Shown piece after piece: positions 50,539 through 60,622 of a DNA stretch of 64,000 nucleotides; position 1 is the stretch's first letter; every line of letters begins with the position of its first letter. The position numbers and the translations under genes are program-made. A model generated the notes under the pieces. The model made no database searches, was not told the DNA's origin, and saw only the letters and a list, made by a program, of their open reading frames with translations. The DNA is from Pontibacter cellulosilyticus (lineage in GTDB: Bacteria > Bacteroidota > Bacteroidia > Cytophagales > Hymenobacteraceae), in NCBI RefSeq assembly GCF_014306105.1, contig NZ_JACRVF010000004.1:1-64000 (forward strand). Reading direction: 5' to 3'.

Positions 50539-50943
50539 CTATCTTTTCCTATACTTTTCAACAATGGTTACCTGCTCATTATCGTCCACTCCATCAAACT
50601 TCATAAAGTAGTCTCTCTGGGTTAAAACTACTTCTAGCGTCAACCTGTCTTTTGTGTGCTCTACTACTTTATAATCCAGTAGCGTTGTACTAGACATTCC
50701 ATCCGGAGACAGAACAAGCCTTTTCCCGTCTACAGACCAATTACCAGCAGTGTAGTTTTTATAATACGATTTATCTTTTCTAATGCCCAGCCAAGTCGAT
50801 TTGCTTATGTCTTCTTGCAGCTTACCGTTAGCGTAGATCTCTTCTGACTGCCAGTTACCTACTAATTCATCGGGCTGTACAACAGTATCTTTGCACGAAG
50901 CAAATATGAACCCTAGCAGCAAAAGCCAAAGTAATTTTTTCAT
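50539..50943 (-). CDS. Small lipoprotein, lipocalin-like
   Basis: The 134-residue protein has a lipoprotein signal (LLGFIFASC; Cys near residue 17). The mature part resembles lipocalin-like domains common in Bacteroidetes: ELVGNWQSEEIYANG (about 26-40), NWSVDGKRLVLS (about 68-79) and YKVVEHTKDRLTLEV. Function is unknown. It is 32 bases from the downstream methyltransferase gene on the same strand, so cotranscription is plausible. Confidence 0.75.
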   Translation of the reverse strand: MKKLLWLLLLGFIFASCKDTVVQPDELVGNWQSEEIYANGKLQEDISKSTWLGIRKDKSYYKNYTAGNWSVDGKRLVLSPDGMSSTTLLDYKVVEHTKDRLTLEVVLTQRDYFMKFDGVDDNEQVTIVEKYRKR

Positions 50944-51256
50944 GTTAGATTTAGATCAAGATATAGAATAAGTATAAACGTCCTAAATGTAATTTATATC
51001 TATTAAATATACTATATTTTTAAAGACATAGCACTTGCTACATATCTTGATCTGTTTCGCCACCGATGCATCTATTATTTTAAGTTCGCCCCTCTCCAAA
51101 ATCTTAAGTATAGATTCATCATTCAGTCTTCATACTTGAGTTAATTGGCCATTTATAAAACCAATCTTCTGCAATGTAATAGAGTGAATGCAAGTTGCAG
51201 TTGATTAAATCTATAATAGCAAATAGTGCGCTATTTATTCTGTATTAGTAGCAGTT
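50944..51256. other. A/T-rich intergenic region
   Basis: No gene or clear regulatory element is seen. Half sites of TTGAT type occur (50955-50965 and 51045-51055) but without a paired half at FNR spacing. Confidence 0.55.
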
Positions 51257-52564
51257 CTAAAACACTTTATAACCAAAAGCTACCGAGAATGCACTTTCAA
51301 ACCTGTTAGTCCAGCTCTGATTTTCTACCATAATTTTATTTAGTTGATAACCAACCTCTATACTGTATTTGTTATTGAGTTTGTAACCAAGATTAGAAAC
51401 AAAAGCAGGCATCATGCTAGCTTCATTTTTATCTAAAGAATGTTCCCTTTCAGCACTTTCCATACTAAATACCTGCGATGGACCTAGAAGCACGTTAAAA
51501 GCTACAGCACCGCCTAAGAATAATTTTGAGCCTTCTCCAATAAAGAAATAGCGCTTAACACCTAAAGGCAGCATTATGTGGGAATAGTTTACATGTAACT
51601 CACCCTCTTCGGATGATACAGCCCACGGACTGTAGGCATTTGGGGTGTGCCTGTGATTTACAAATTCATAAGTTCGCTTGTAGTACTGAAATGTTGGCTC
51701 AAAAAAAACAGACCATCTCTTTTTGTTTACCGGCAATACATACTCCATCTCTAATCCTATTTGTGGGGATAAGGCTTTATCGAATTCGGAGTAATAACGT
51801 AGGTACTTCGTATGCTTCACCCGATTCTCGTAGTATATTATGAGTAGTTTTTGCTCAACATTTAAAGCAGAAATGCTGGATCCTATCTTAACCGAAAAAT
51901 TGTAGTCGCCTTTCTCTTTCTTTTGGGAATAGTTGATATGATTAACATCAAAATGTTCATTGTATTTAACAAATAGCTTAACCAAGTCTTTTTCTTCATA
52001 ACCAACTTTTTCGAGTTGCTCCATCGTTATAGTTGGGGACTTTAAGTTGTTCCAAAGCTGTTGCTGATAACTTTTATTTTCTCCGAAGTTAACCTCATTG
52101 ATCATGTACTTTTTATACACCAGCTGCTCTGTAGCTTTGTCATCTAATTTGTAGAAGAATCTGCTTAGCCCTCCGCGATCCTTGTAAGAATAAAGCGAAG
52201 CTTTACCCTCAATCAAAACCTTCAGAAATAGCTGCTCTTGTTCAAACTCAGGCTCTCTTGAATAGTCCATTTCTCTGACGTTACTAGAAGACCGATCTAT
52301 TTTTATATCGAGCCGCTTATACTTATGCACAGTATTTAAAATCTCAAACTCCTGCACATCATTGATGCCGGCAAACTTTGCCTCAGCACTTTCGGAGAGC
52401 TTGTACTCAAACGATATCGGGTTAGTACTTTTATCAACGTTTTTTATTAGGCATTCTACCTTATTGCCCTCGTTGTCGATGAAATAGGCAGGCTCAAAAC
52501 TACTCTGGCCAAAAACATTTAAGTTTAATAGGAAGAATAGGATGGAGAGTAAAAGTTTGTTCAT
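51257..52564 (-). CDS. Outer-membrane protein with barrel C-terminus, unknown function
   Basis: The 435-residue protein has a signal peptide (MNKLLLSILFFLLNLNVFGQ), an N-terminal region resembling those of many Bacteroidetes surface proteins (YFIDNEGNKVECLIKNVDK) and a C-terminal half of amphipathic strands ending AFSVAFGYKVF, typical of an outer-membrane barrel. Its A/T-rich codon use matches the surrounding minus-strand group. The family name is not recognised. It is the gene next to the nuoD break. Confidence 0.75.
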   Translation of the reverse strand: MNKLLLSILFFLLNLNVFGQSSFEPAYFIDNEGNKVECLIKNVDKSTNPISFEYKLSESAEAKFAGINDVQEFEILNTVHKYKRLDIKIDRSSSNVREMDYSREPEFEQEQLFLKVLIEGKASLYSYKDRGGLSRFFYKLDDKATEQLVYKKYMINEVNFGENKSYQQQLWNNLKSPTITMEQLEKVGYEEKDLVKLFVKYNEHFDVNHINYSQKKEKGDYNFSVKIGSSISALNVEQKLLIIYYENRVKHTKYLRYYSEFDKALSPQIGLEMEYVLPVNKKRWSVFFEPTFQYYKRTYEFVNHRHTPNAYSPWAVSSEEGELHVNYSHIMLPLGVKRYFFIGEGSKLFLGGAVAFNVLLGPSQVFSMESAEREHSLDKNEASMMPAFVSNLGYKLNNKYSIEVGYQLNKIMVENQSWTNRFESAFSVAFGYKVF

Positions 52565-52778
52565 AAGCTAAAGGTTAAATAAATATAAGTTTAGTATTTG
52601 ATGAATGAAGTTAAAACATTAGATAATCAATATATTGTGTATTTCACCATAAACCAAACATCATATGTTATTTATTAACAAGCAATAATATAGGCAACTA
52701 CTCCAGCTAATATATTCCCTGTTTTAAGTCCCTCTTTTTTCCGAACTTTGATGATCAGTTAACACAAAGCATAATTTC

Positions 52779-53990
52779 TTGAGCCAGTCCACCATCTATA
52801 AAAACTACCTGCTGCAATCGGAGCCGAACAAATTCAGCCTTGATACCCTGAAGGCCGGCGAGATGATTGTGAACATGGGACCTCAGCACCCGAGCACACA
52901 CGGTGTTTTGCGCTTGGAGGTGGTTACAGACGGAGAGATTGTGCAAAACGTAGAGGCACATATCGGTTACCTGCATCGCTGCTTCGAAAAACACGCTGAA
53001 AGTATGGCTTATAACCAAACCATACCTTATGTAGATCGCATGGACTATGTAGCTGCGATGAACTCGGAGCATGTTTGGTGTATGGGCGTGGAGAAATTGA
53101 TGGGCATTACAGATCAGATTCCGAAACGGGTAGAGTATATCAGGGTACTGGTGGCTGAGCTAAACCGTATTGCTTCGCACTTTGTGGCTATTGGTACTTA
53201 TGCCATCGATATTGGCGCGTTTACCCCTTTCCTGTGGCTACTGCGCGACAGGGAGCACATTCAGAGATTGTTGGAGTGGGTTAGTGGAGCGCGCATGCTG
53301 TACAATTACATTTGGGTAGGTGGCCTGTACTACGACCTGCCCATTGGCTTTGAAGAGCGCTGCCGTGAGTTTATTGATTACCTGATGCCAAAGCTCGATG
53401 AGCTGGACACCATACTTCTGGAAAACAAAATCTTTTTGGATCGCACAGTTAACGTAGGAGTACTGCCCCTGAATGTGGCAATTAACTACGGCTGCTCCGG
53501 ACCTATGCTGCGTGGCTCAGGCTTGAAATTTGATTTGCGCCGCGTAGACGGTTACAGCGTATATCCGGAGCTGGAGTTTGACATTCCGGTTGGTAAAGGC
53601 TTAGCAGGCACACCCGGTGATTGCTGGGACCGCAACTACGTGCGCGCCCAGGAGTGCCGCGAGTCGGTAAAGATCATTCGCCAGTGCCTCGAGAGGCTTA
53701 CCGGCGATCACAAACGCACCCCAGATTTTGACCCTCAGGCTGCTTGCCCTAAAAAAATACGCATGACAGGCAGCCAGGAATTATACTTCAGGGCCGAAAC
53801 CCCGCGTGGTGAACTAGGCTACTTTTTCCGGACCACAGACAAAAGCGATGTGCCGTTCCGGTGCCATGGCCGTTCTCCCTGCTTCTCCAACCTGTCGGTG
53901 CTGCACGAAATTGCTAAAGGCTGCATGGTAGCCGACCTTATTGCCATTGTTGGCTCCATAGACTTTGTGTTGGGCGAAGTAGACAGGTAA
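52779..53990 (+). CDS. nuoD: NADH-quinone oxidoreductase subunit D
   Basis: The 403-residue subunit forms the quinone-binding surface with NuoB. Signatures: [18 protein letters not shown] (about residues 29-46), [13 protein letters not shown] (about 62-74), [14 protein letters not shown] (about 87-100), and the C-terminal [31 protein letters not shown]. It starts with TTG at 52779: a stop codon lies in frame nine codons upstream with no ATG between. No nuoE or later subunit follows; the next gene is unrelated. Confidence 0.95.
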   Translation: MSQSTIYKNYLLQSEPNKFSLDTLKAGEMIVNMGPQHPSTHGVLRLEVVTDGEIVQNVEAHIGYLHRCFEKHAESMAYNQTIPYVDRMDYVAAMNSEHVWCMGVEKLMGITDQIPKRVEYIRVLVAELNRIASHFVAIGTYAIDIGAFTPFLWLLRDREHIQRLLEWVSGARMLYNYIWVGGLYYDLPIGFEERCREFIDYLMPKLDELDTILLENKIFLDRTVNVGVLPLNVAINYGCSGPMLRGSGLKFDLRRVDGYSVYPELEFDIPVGKGLAGTPGDCWDRNYVRAQECRESVKIIRQCLERLTGDHKRTPDFDPQAACPKKIRMTGSQELYFRAETPRGELGYFFRTTDKSDVPFRCHGRSPCFSNLSVLHEIAKGCMVADLIAIVGSIDFVLGEVDR

Positions 53991-54037
53991 ACCCCTAGTA
54001 AGCTGAGTCCGTTTATAATATATTTACTTTTTAGTGC

Positions 54038-54062
54038 AACTCCTGTGACTCAAGCAGGAGTT
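54038..54062. other. Hairpin after nuoD
   Basis: AACTCCTG (54038-54045) pairs with CAGGAGTT (54055-54062), an 8-bp stem with a 9-base loop. No T-run follows, so it is a weak terminator or an RNA structural element between nuoD and the PAP2 gene. Confidence 0.5.
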
Positions 54063-54079
54063 ACTACTTTGCTATACTT

Positions 54080-54934
54080 ATGAGATTGAATAGATTTTTC
54101 ACACTACATCTGATTTGGCTTAGTGTGTTATTTGCACCTGTTGTGGCTGATGCCCAGGTAAAGCCAAAGAAGGCACCCCAAGCCGACACGCTTAAAACCA
54201 TCTCGCTGGATCCTAATATTTTTGTACCTGCTGATACCGTACTTCCAGGGCAAAAGAACCCTTTTACAGAGTCCCAGCGTCTGGAGGGCGACAACAAGCG
54301 GTTCCTGAAAAGAGCAGTCATACCTTCTGCCATACTGATAGGCGCCGGCATCTATACGATACAGGAGCGAGGCATTATCAGTAGTTTTGATGTAAACGAT
54401 GCCCGTGATAAGGTACTTTCGGATTTTGCTACCAATGCCGATGACTTTCTGATGCTGGGGCCTCTGGTTGGCTTGTATGGCTTTAACATTATCTCTTCGC
54501 AGAATAGGCACGAACTTGGTCGCCAGACACTCCTCCTTTTAGCTTCAGGAACGCTGGCATCTGCATTTGTGTGGCCAACAAAAAAACTAACAGACATCGA
54601 CCGCCCTAACGGGAAACCCTTTGCCTTTCCGTCAGGGCACACAGCCTATGCCTTTACCATTGCTACTTTCATGGATAAAGAATTCCGCCACAAGAGCCCG
54701 TGGGTAAGTGTGGCAAGTTACTCGATTGCCGGCGCAACCGGTGTGTTACGCGTGCTTAACGATGCACATTGGATGGCAGACGTTTTGGCTGGTGCTGGAG
54801 TTGGCATACTTTCCGTGAACACAGTATACTGGGTACATGCCAAATTAACGCAGGGTGGAGGGCTTAATACAGCCGTTATTCCGGTTGTGTTACCAAATGG
54901 CTCGCCGGGCATGGGTTTAACTGTAACTTTCTAG
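54080..54934 (+). CDS. PAP2-family membrane-associated phosphatase
   Basis: The 284-residue protein has a signal peptide (to VVADAQ near residue 24) and the three PAP2 active-site motifs: KKLTDIDRP (about 168-176), PSGHTAY (about 184-190) and RVLNDAHWMADV (about 222-233, Arg, His and Asp). These hydrolyse lipid phosphates such as undecaprenyl diphosphate at the envelope. A preceding membrane region holds helices. It is a lone gene after nuoD. Confidence 0.92.
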   Translation: MRLNRFFTLHLIWLSVLFAPVVADAQVKPKKAPQADTLKTISLDPNIFVPADTVLPGQKNPFTESQRLEGDNKRFLKRAVIPSAILIGAGIYTIQERGIISSFDVNDARDKVLSDFATNADDFLMLGPLVGLYGFNIISSQNRHELGRQTLLLLASGTLASAFVWPTKKLTDIDRPNGKPFAFPSGHTAYAFTIATFMDKEFRHKSPWVSVASYSIAGATGVLRVLNDAHWMADVLAGAGVGILSVNTVYWVHAKLTQGGGLNTAVIPVVLPNGSPGMGLTVTF

Positions 54935-54954
54935 TATATCAAAACCTTTTATAA

Positions 54955-54998
54955 GAAAAGGCGCTTGTTCCATTGCGGGAGTAAGCGCCTTTTCTTTT
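54955..54998 (+). terminator. PAP2 gene terminator
   Basis: GAAAAGGCGCTT (54955-54966) and AAGCGCCTTTTC (54983-54994) form a 12-bp stem, then TTTTT. It lies just before the start of the DUF5686 gene at 55011. Confidence 0.9.
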
Positions 54999-55010
54999 TA
55001 TCTTTACCAG

Positions 55011-57422
55011 ATGCATAGGTTTCTCATACCCTTTCTTTACTTTATACTTGTAGCCTCTGCTGCTCTGGCACAGGTACGCAGTGTGCGGGGTGTGGTGCGC
55101 GATGCTAAAACAAACGAAAAACTAGCTTTTGTAAGTATAGCTGCCAACGATGGCGAAACAGGAACTACTACTAACCTGGAGGGGCAGTACCAACTGCGAC
55201 ATAGCAAACCGATCCAGACGCTGCGCTTTAGTTATGTAGGGTACGAGCCGCAAATCGTTTATCTTGATTCGCAACAGGTAATCAATGTTTACCTGCAGCC
55301 GTCGGCTGCACAGCTGCAGGAGGTAGTGGTTATGGGCACAGGAGAGAACCCCGCGCACCGCATTATCCGGTTGGCAACGCAAAACCGCGACCGCAACACC
55401 ATCGATAACTTACCGGCTTATACTTACCGCACGTACAATAAATTTATAGTTACCGCTGTAGATGCCAAAGAAATAGACTTGGGTGATACGCTGCGCCTGT
55501 CGCAACAGGACTCCGCTTACCTGAACATGCGCAACCTGTTGGCAAAGCAGCACCTCTTTCTGATGGAAAGTATAACCGACTACGCTTACCTGAAGCCGGA
55601 CAAAGTAAAAGAAACCATATTAGCCACGAGGGTATCGGGACTGCAGCAGCCTAGTTTTGGTGTAGTGGCCGCAGAAAGCCGCGACTTTTCGGTGTACGAG
55701 GATATGCCGGTGTTCTTTGGCAAACGCTACCTCAGCCCCTTAAGCCCCGGCAGCACCCGCAAGTATGATTTTGTGCTACAGGAGACAAATATTGTTGGCC
55801 AGGATACTGTTTTTGTTATTTCTTATAAACCGGAGCAGGGTAAGAACTTCGAAGGGCTTGAGGGATTGCTATACATCAACAGCAACGGCTGGGCTGTGCA
55901 GAACGTGCTGGCCCAGTCAGCAGCCAACGACGACAAACGCGGCATTAAGCTACAGCAGCGCTTCGAAAGAACCAGCCCTCAAAACCGCTGGTTTCTCACA
56001 GAACTGGATGCAGAGATTACTATTCCGCAGCTATCCTTTAAAGGGCATCAGCCTTATGGCCGCCTCCGCACTTACATTACCAACATCAATATCAACCCTA
56101 ACCTGCGCAAATCAGACTTTGGGGTAATTGCCCTGGCTCAGAAACCAGACGCGCACCTGCAGCCAGACCAATTGTACCAGCAGTACCGCCCTGATTCCCT
56201 TACTGCCAAAGAACAATTTACCTACACCCGCATGGATAGCGTAGGCCGTGCCGACAAACTGGACCGGACTATCCGGTTGATGGAATACCTGATAGCAAAA
56301 CAGATATCGTTGGGCCCGATCAGTTTAGATATAAATCGTTTGTTTAAAGTAAGTGCTTTCGAAGGCGTGCGTTTGGGAGCAGGTGCCCATACCAATGGCT
56401 TATTTTCGGAGCGAGTTATACTTGGCGGCTACTGGGGATATGGTTTTAAAGACGAAGAGGCGAAGTATGGTGCAGATGCAGCCGTTATACTTCATAAGCC
56501 GTCGGAGCTACAGGTAAAAGCTATATATTTTGAGGATGTGCTGGAGCCAGGAGGCAGGCGTTTACCGTTTCAGCAGAAAAGCTTGTTCACTGACCTTCGT
56601 CCTAACCTACTTACCCAGCGAACCTATGCTACCCACAAAAGTATAGCCCTGTCCGGCAGGCTAAGCCGCTACCTGCAGGCACAAACACAGCTGCGGCAGG
56701 AGCAGCACCGCCCAACGTTATTTACTCCGGAAGATGCCCCGCTCCCAAAGTATAACCTCACAGAAGCTGTTGTAAGCCTGCGCTATGCCTACGGCGAAAA
56801 GTATATGCAGCAGTTTAACCAGGTTTTACCCATGGCGTCTGAGTACCCGGTGCTGTGGCTGCAGTACACCCGTGGCCTGGATGGTGTACTGAACGGTGAC
56901 TATAGCTACAACAAGTATGAGGCAAGGCTGGAGGCAAGTGCAAGGCACCGTACTTTTGGTCAGAGCAGCATTAAACTTACCGCAGGATTGGTAGATGGAG
57001 ACGCTCCTTTCTTTATGTTGTTTAACGGCTTCGGCAGTAATAACCCTAACTATAAATTCTATGCTGCCGAAGGCTTCGAAACCATGCGCCCTTACGAGTT
57101 CTTCTCCGATAGATATGCCGCCCTGCTTTTCTCCCAAAACTTTGGCAAGCGCTTTCTGCGCAACAGCTTCTTTAAGCCAGACGTTATAGTTGTAACCAAT
57201 ATTGGCTTCGGCGATCTGAAACAGGCTGTGCAAGACGTGCCCCTGGCAGAGATTAATAGCATGCGCAAGGGTTTTTATGAGTCTGGTTTGATCCTGAATA
57301 ACGTGATCAGCTCTGCCTTCACTGGTATTGGTGTCGGTGGCTTTTACCGATATGGACCTTATGCGTTTGATGAGGAGAAGGACAACCTGCGGGTAAAACT
57401 TACCCTGACGGTGGCGTTTTAA
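55011..57422 (+). CDS. DUF5686 outer-membrane protein with carboxypeptidase-like domain
   Basis: The 803-residue protein has a signal peptide (to ALAQ, near residue 21), a carboxypeptidase-like regulatory domain (about 22-105: SVRGVVRDAKTNEKLAFVSI ... LQEVVVMG), and a long DUF5686 body of barrel type ending in KLTLTVAF. It resembles SusC-like N-termini but lacks a plug domain. It is typical of Bacteroidetes; function is unknown. Its promoter must lie in or next to the preceding terminator. The nnr gene starts 66 bases later. Confidence 0.9.
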   Translation: MHRFLIPFLYFILVASAALAQVRSVRGVVRDAKTNEKLAFVSIAANDGETGTTTNLEGQYQLRHSKPIQTLRFSYVGYEPQIVYLDSQQVINVYLQPSAAQLQEVVVMGTGENPAHRIIRLATQNRDRNTIDNLPAYTYRTYNKFIVTAVDAKEIDLGDTLRLSQQDSAYLNMRNLLAKQHLFLMESITDYAYLKPDKVKETILATRVSGLQQPSFGVVAAESRDFSVYEDMPVFFGKRYLSPLSPGSTRKYDFVLQETNIVGQDTVFVISYKPEQGKNFEGLEGLLYINSNGWAVQNVLAQSAANDDKRGIKLQQRFERTSPQNRWFLTELDAEITIPQLSFKGHQPYGRLRTYITNININPNLRKSDFGVIALAQKPDAHLQPDQLYQQYRPDSLTAKEQFTYTRMDSVGRADKLDRTIRLMEYLIAKQISLGPISLDINRLFKVSAFEGVRLGAGAHTNGLFSERVILGGYWGYGFKDEEAKYGADAAVILHKPSELQVKAIYFEDVLEPGGRRLPFQQKSLFTDLRPNLLTQRTYATHKSIALSGRLSRYLQAQTQLRQEQHRPTLFTPEDAPLPKYNLTEAVVSLRYAYGEKYMQQFNQVLPMASEYPVLWLQYTRGLDGVLNGDYSYNKYEARLEASARHRTFGQSSIKLTAGLVDGDAPFFMLFNGFGSNNPNYKFYAAEGFETMRPYEFFSDRYAALLFSQNFGKRFLRNSFFKPDVIVVTNIGFGDLKQAVQDVPLAEINSMRKGFYESGLILNNVISSAFTGIGVGGFYRYGPYAFDEEKDNLRVKLTLTVAF

Positions 57423-57488
57423 ACTCTCAGGTCATTACTGAACTCATTGTTTCATAATTAGTATACCCTGATAAACCCATACTATATT

Positions 57489-59003
57489 ATGAAAATCCTG
57501 ACCGCAGCACAAACCAGAGAGGCAGATGCATACACCATAAAAGCAGAAGGAATATCTTCTGCTGACTTGATGGAGCGAGCCGCAAAGGCTTTTACCACAT
57601 GGTTTGAGAACAAATTCCAGCCTACGAAAGAAGTACTGGTGTTCTGCGGGCCGGGCAATAACGGCGGTGATGGGCTAGTGGTGGCTAGACTGCTGCATCA
57701 GCGAAACTATCCTGTGAGGGTATTTACAGTGGGAGCCTCCGAAAAAGCATCATCCGATTTTAAAACTAACCTGAAACTGTTACCCGATGAACTAAAGCAC
57801 TTCCATATTGAAGAAGCGAATCAGGTGCCTGACCTGAACGAGGACCTGAACGTAATTGACGCCTTGTTTGGCACAGGATTAAACCGGCCGGTTACAGGTA
57901 TTTTTGCGGATGTGATCGAGAAGCTAAACAGCAGCGCCGCCTGCATCACCTCCATCGACATCCCTTCCGGTCTTTTCAGTGATAGCCAGACTCCTTACGA
58001 AGGCGCTATCATTAAAGCTGATTATACCATTAGCTTTGAACTTCCCAAGCTGGCTTTTCTGCTACCCCAACACGAAGAATACATAGGTGAATGGCACGTG
58101 ATCCCAATAGGGCTAAGTGAGCAGTTTATATCAGAAACAGAAACTAATTTATACTATACCACCTATCGGGACATACACTACAAGCTAAAACCACGCAAGA
58201 AATTCTCGCACAAAGGTACCTTTGGGCATACCCTGCTGCTATGCGGAGGCTTTGGAAAAATGGGCGCTGCTGTGCTGGCTGCACGTGCCTGCCTGCGCAG
58301 CGGTGTAGGTTTGCTCACGCTTCAGGTGCCCTCTGCTGGCTATACAGTGTTACAAACTGCCGTACCAGAGGCCATGACGCTGGCTGATAAAAGCAGGAAG
58401 CACCTTTCAGAACTCCCACAGGATATCAATAAGTATAATGCAATAGGAGTTGGGCCAGGTTTAGGTACTGAGCGCATTACCAAAACAGCCATCGGACAGT
58501 TACTGGCTACTTCTTCTCATCCTTTGATTATAGATGCCGATGCTATCAATCTGATAGGCAGCAGCGACAAACTTAAAGCGCAGCTCCCCAAAAACCGCGT
58601 TATCTTTACACCCCATCCCAAAGAGTTTGAGCGGCTGGTAGGCAAAAGCAACAACGACTACGACCGCCTTAGAGACATGCTGGAGTTCTGTGCGGAGTAT
58701 GGATGCTATGTAGTACTCAAGGGAAGCAATACTGCGATTGGCACACCGGAGGGGAAGCTATACTTTAACAGTACAGGCAACGCAGGCATGGCAACAGGCG
58801 GCACTGGCGATGTACTGACAGGCATTATCACAGCCCTTGTAGCACAGCATTATACTTTAGAGGATGCCTGCCTCTTGGGCGTGTATGTTCATGGGCTTGC
58901 CGGAGACTTGGCTTCAAGTAAAGTTGGTGACATTGCCATGACTGCATCTGATGTAATTGACCACCTGCCCCAAGCTTTCCTCCATCTGCAGCAATCTAGC
59001 TGA
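57489..59003 (+). CDS. nnr: Bifunctional NAD(P)H-hydrate epimerase/dehydratase
   Basis: The 504-residue protein repairs hydrated NAD(P)H. The N-terminal epimerase half (about 1-210) has FCGPGNNGGDGLVVARLL (about 55-72); the C-terminal ADP-dependent dehydratase half (about 230-504) has GGTGDVLTGIITAL (about 437-450) and the ribokinase-type fold. The fusion order (epimerase first) is as in E. coli YjeF/Nnr. Its last 8 bases overlap the end of the convergent UbiA-like gene. Confidence 0.96.
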   Translation: MKILTAAQTREADAYTIKAEGISSADLMERAAKAFTTWFENKFQPTKEVLVFCGPGNNGGDGLVVARLLHQRNYPVRVFTVGASEKASSDFKTNLKLLPDELKHFHIEEANQVPDLNEDLNVIDALFGTGLNRPVTGIFADVIEKLNSSAACITSIDIPSGLFSDSQTPYEGAIIKADYTISFELPKLAFLLPQHEEYIGEWHVIPIGLSEQFISETETNLYYTTYRDIHYKLKPRKKFSHKGTFGHTLLLCGGFGKMGAAVLAARACLRSGVGLLTLQVPSAGYTVLQTAVPEAMTLADKSRKHLSELPQDINKYNAIGVGPGLGTERITKTAIGQLLATSSHPLIIDADAINLIGSSDKLKAQLPKNRVIFTPHPKEFERLVGKSNNDYDRLRDMLEFCAEYGCYVVLKGSNTAIGTPEGKLYFNSTGNAGMATGGTGDVLTGIITALVAQHYTLEDACLLGVYVHGLAGDLASSKVGDIAMTASDVIDHLPQAFLHLQQSS

Positions 59004-59895
59004 AGGCCAAGTATACCAATCCCGCATGCAGTAGCATAGCACCGTCAGCCAATAGTGCATAGTATATTCTTGGTTTGTGCTCATCAGAAAAAATAACCAC
59101 TCCCGCTGCAATAAGCGCACTTGCCATCAAGGCACGTTGTACCTCTCCACCCTCAGAAACCATTGCCAACCCAACATACAGCACCAGCAGCACCAGCGAT
59201 AGCAGCTTTGTATAGCGCACTCCTATTAAACCAGGTATGGTAAGGGTATTCTTAGACCTGTCGTAAGCGTAGTCTCTTATATCAAAAAGTAAGGCAAGGG
59301 CAAGTATAAATAGGAATCGGCGTAGCAACAGGAATAACGCATCCTGATCCATTACCTCTACACCTGCATCCAGCAGAGGAAACATGGCTGTTACCACCGC
59401 CCACACATACGCAATCAGAAAAACCTTTAGTAAAGGTATTTTCCTCAGTGGGCGCACCCGCTTAGATTTGTACACAACCGGCACAGTATAGCCCACTGAG
59501 ATTACTGCCAGGTGTAGTATAACCCACATGTTAATGCTTAAGTCAAAGTATAAGTATACACCTGCTGCACCGGCTATACTTACCGCCCCTACAATTGCCA
59601 ACAACTTTTTGTTTCGCTGCCACCATTCGCTACCGCTTTTATACTTCTGCTGGTGTGGCCTCCGGATGAAGCTGTAAACGCTGCTCAGGTTGTAGGTAAA
59701 CAGGGTGGCCAGAAATACGAAGACAGCCAGCGGCAGTGAGATAGGCAGCCCTGCCAGTTTATATGCTTCGATGGTTAGGCTAAAGGCGCAGCAAGAAATA
59801 AACACGCTGCTGTACACAGTTATTCCCAGCAACTGCTCTCCTATCCGGTGCTGTCTATACTTGCTGTTTATACTTAACTGTTGGTCCTGCGCCAT
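58996..59895 (-). CDS. UbiA-like membrane protein, atypical first motif
   Basis: The protein of about 299 residues has eight to nine predicted transmembrane helices. The ATG at 59895 (MAQDQQL) is the likely start, with an earlier ATG at 59904 possible. A UbiA-type motif, DIRDYAYDRSKNTLTIPGLIG (about residues 208-228), holds the second aspartate-rich site, but the position of the first (NxxxD) reads TYNLSSVYSFIRRP without the usual aspartates. It may be a degenerate or re-purposed prenyltransferase. Ends overlap nnr by 8 bases. Confidence 0.72.
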   Translation of the reverse strand: MAQDQQLSINSKYRQHRIGEQLLGITVYSSVFISCCAFSLTIEAYKLAGLPISLPLAVFVFLATLFTYNLSSVYSFIRRPHQQKYKSGSEWWQRNKKLLAIVGAVSIAGAAGVYLYFDLSINMWVILHLAVISVGYTVPVVYKSKRVRPLRKIPLLKVFLIAYVWAVVTAMFPLLDAGVEVMDQDALFLLLRRFLFILALALLFDIRDYAYDRSKNTLTIPGLIGVRYTKLLSLVLLVLYVGLAMVSEGGEVQRALMASALIAAGVVIFSDEHKPRIYYALLADGAMLLHAGLVYLAFS

Positions 59896-59945
59896 CTCAT
59901 GCAATTACGCAACTATTCTTGCCTCTGTCAAACTGCATACAAAAC

Positions 59946-59984
59946 AAAAAGCCTGACGCAGAGATTATCCCTATGCCAGGCTTA
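59946..59984 (-). terminator. ppa terminator
   Basis: AAGCCTG (59949-59955) pairs with CAGGCTT (59977-59983); on the minus strand this is followed by TTTTGTTTTG. It lies 20 bases past the pyrophosphatase stop codon. Confidence 0.8.
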
Positions 59985-60002
59985 ACAGGAAAAGTAAAAT
60001 TT

Positions 60003-60563
60003 TTACAGCGTCTGTACTCTCTTTGGCTCTCCGAAGGTAGCGTTGTAAAGTTCAATGCTGTCGTTGATGATTTTGTAAGCGTGCTCACGGCCTAAAAACT
60101 GCTCTACGATCACCTCTTTGTGCTCCAGTTTCTTGTAGTCTTCAAAGAAACGGCGCATCTCCAGCAGGGTGTGCGGAGGCAACTCAGAAATATCGTTAAT
60201 ATGACGCACCGACATATCGTTGTACGCAACAGCGATGATTTTATCATCTTCTTCATTGTTGTCGATCATCTGCATTACACCGATTACTTTCGCATCGATA
60301 AGGCACATTGGCTGCACGTCAATTGAGCAGATCACCAGGATATCCAGTGGGTCTTTGTCGTCGCAGTACGTTTGCGGTATAAAGCCATAGTTGGCAGGAT
60401 AATTCACTGATGAGAAAAGCACTCGGTCAAGCTTCAGCATACCGCTGTCCTTATCCAACTCATACTTTGCTTTCGACCCTTTCGGGATCTCAATGATTGC
60501 GGTTACCACTTCGGGAGCTTCATCGCCGTAGCTCACGCTATGCCATGGGTTGTTATTCTCCAT
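60003..60563 (-). CDS. ppa: Inorganic pyrophosphatase (family I)
   Basis: The protein of about 186 residues hydrolyses pyrophosphate, pulling biosynthetic reactions forward. The Mg-binding signature [11 protein letters not shown] (about 67-77) is intact, with [14 protein letters not shown] (about 52-65) upstream. An ATG at 60572 is possible, adding MEN. It is cytoplasmic and a lone gene with its own terminator. Confidence 0.96.
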   Translation of the reverse strand: MENNNPWHSVSYGDEAPEVVTAIIEIPKGSKAKYELDKDSGMLKLDRVLFSSVNYPANYGFIPQTYCDDKDPLDILVICSIDVQPMCLIDAKVIGVMQMIDNNEEDDKIIAVAYNDMSVRHINDISELPPHTLLEMRRFFEDYKKLEHKEVIVEQFLGREHAYKIINDSIELYNATFGEPKRVQTL

Positions 60564-60622
60564 ATTCTCCATTTTAAATAATTTAATTCACGCCGTCCTT
60601 GTCTCTTCTTCAGGCGTTGTGT

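Noticed and set aside
50950..51060. FNR-like half sites upstream of the lipocalin-like gene
   Set aside because: The TTGAT halves are not paired at the 4-base spacing, so no box is called.
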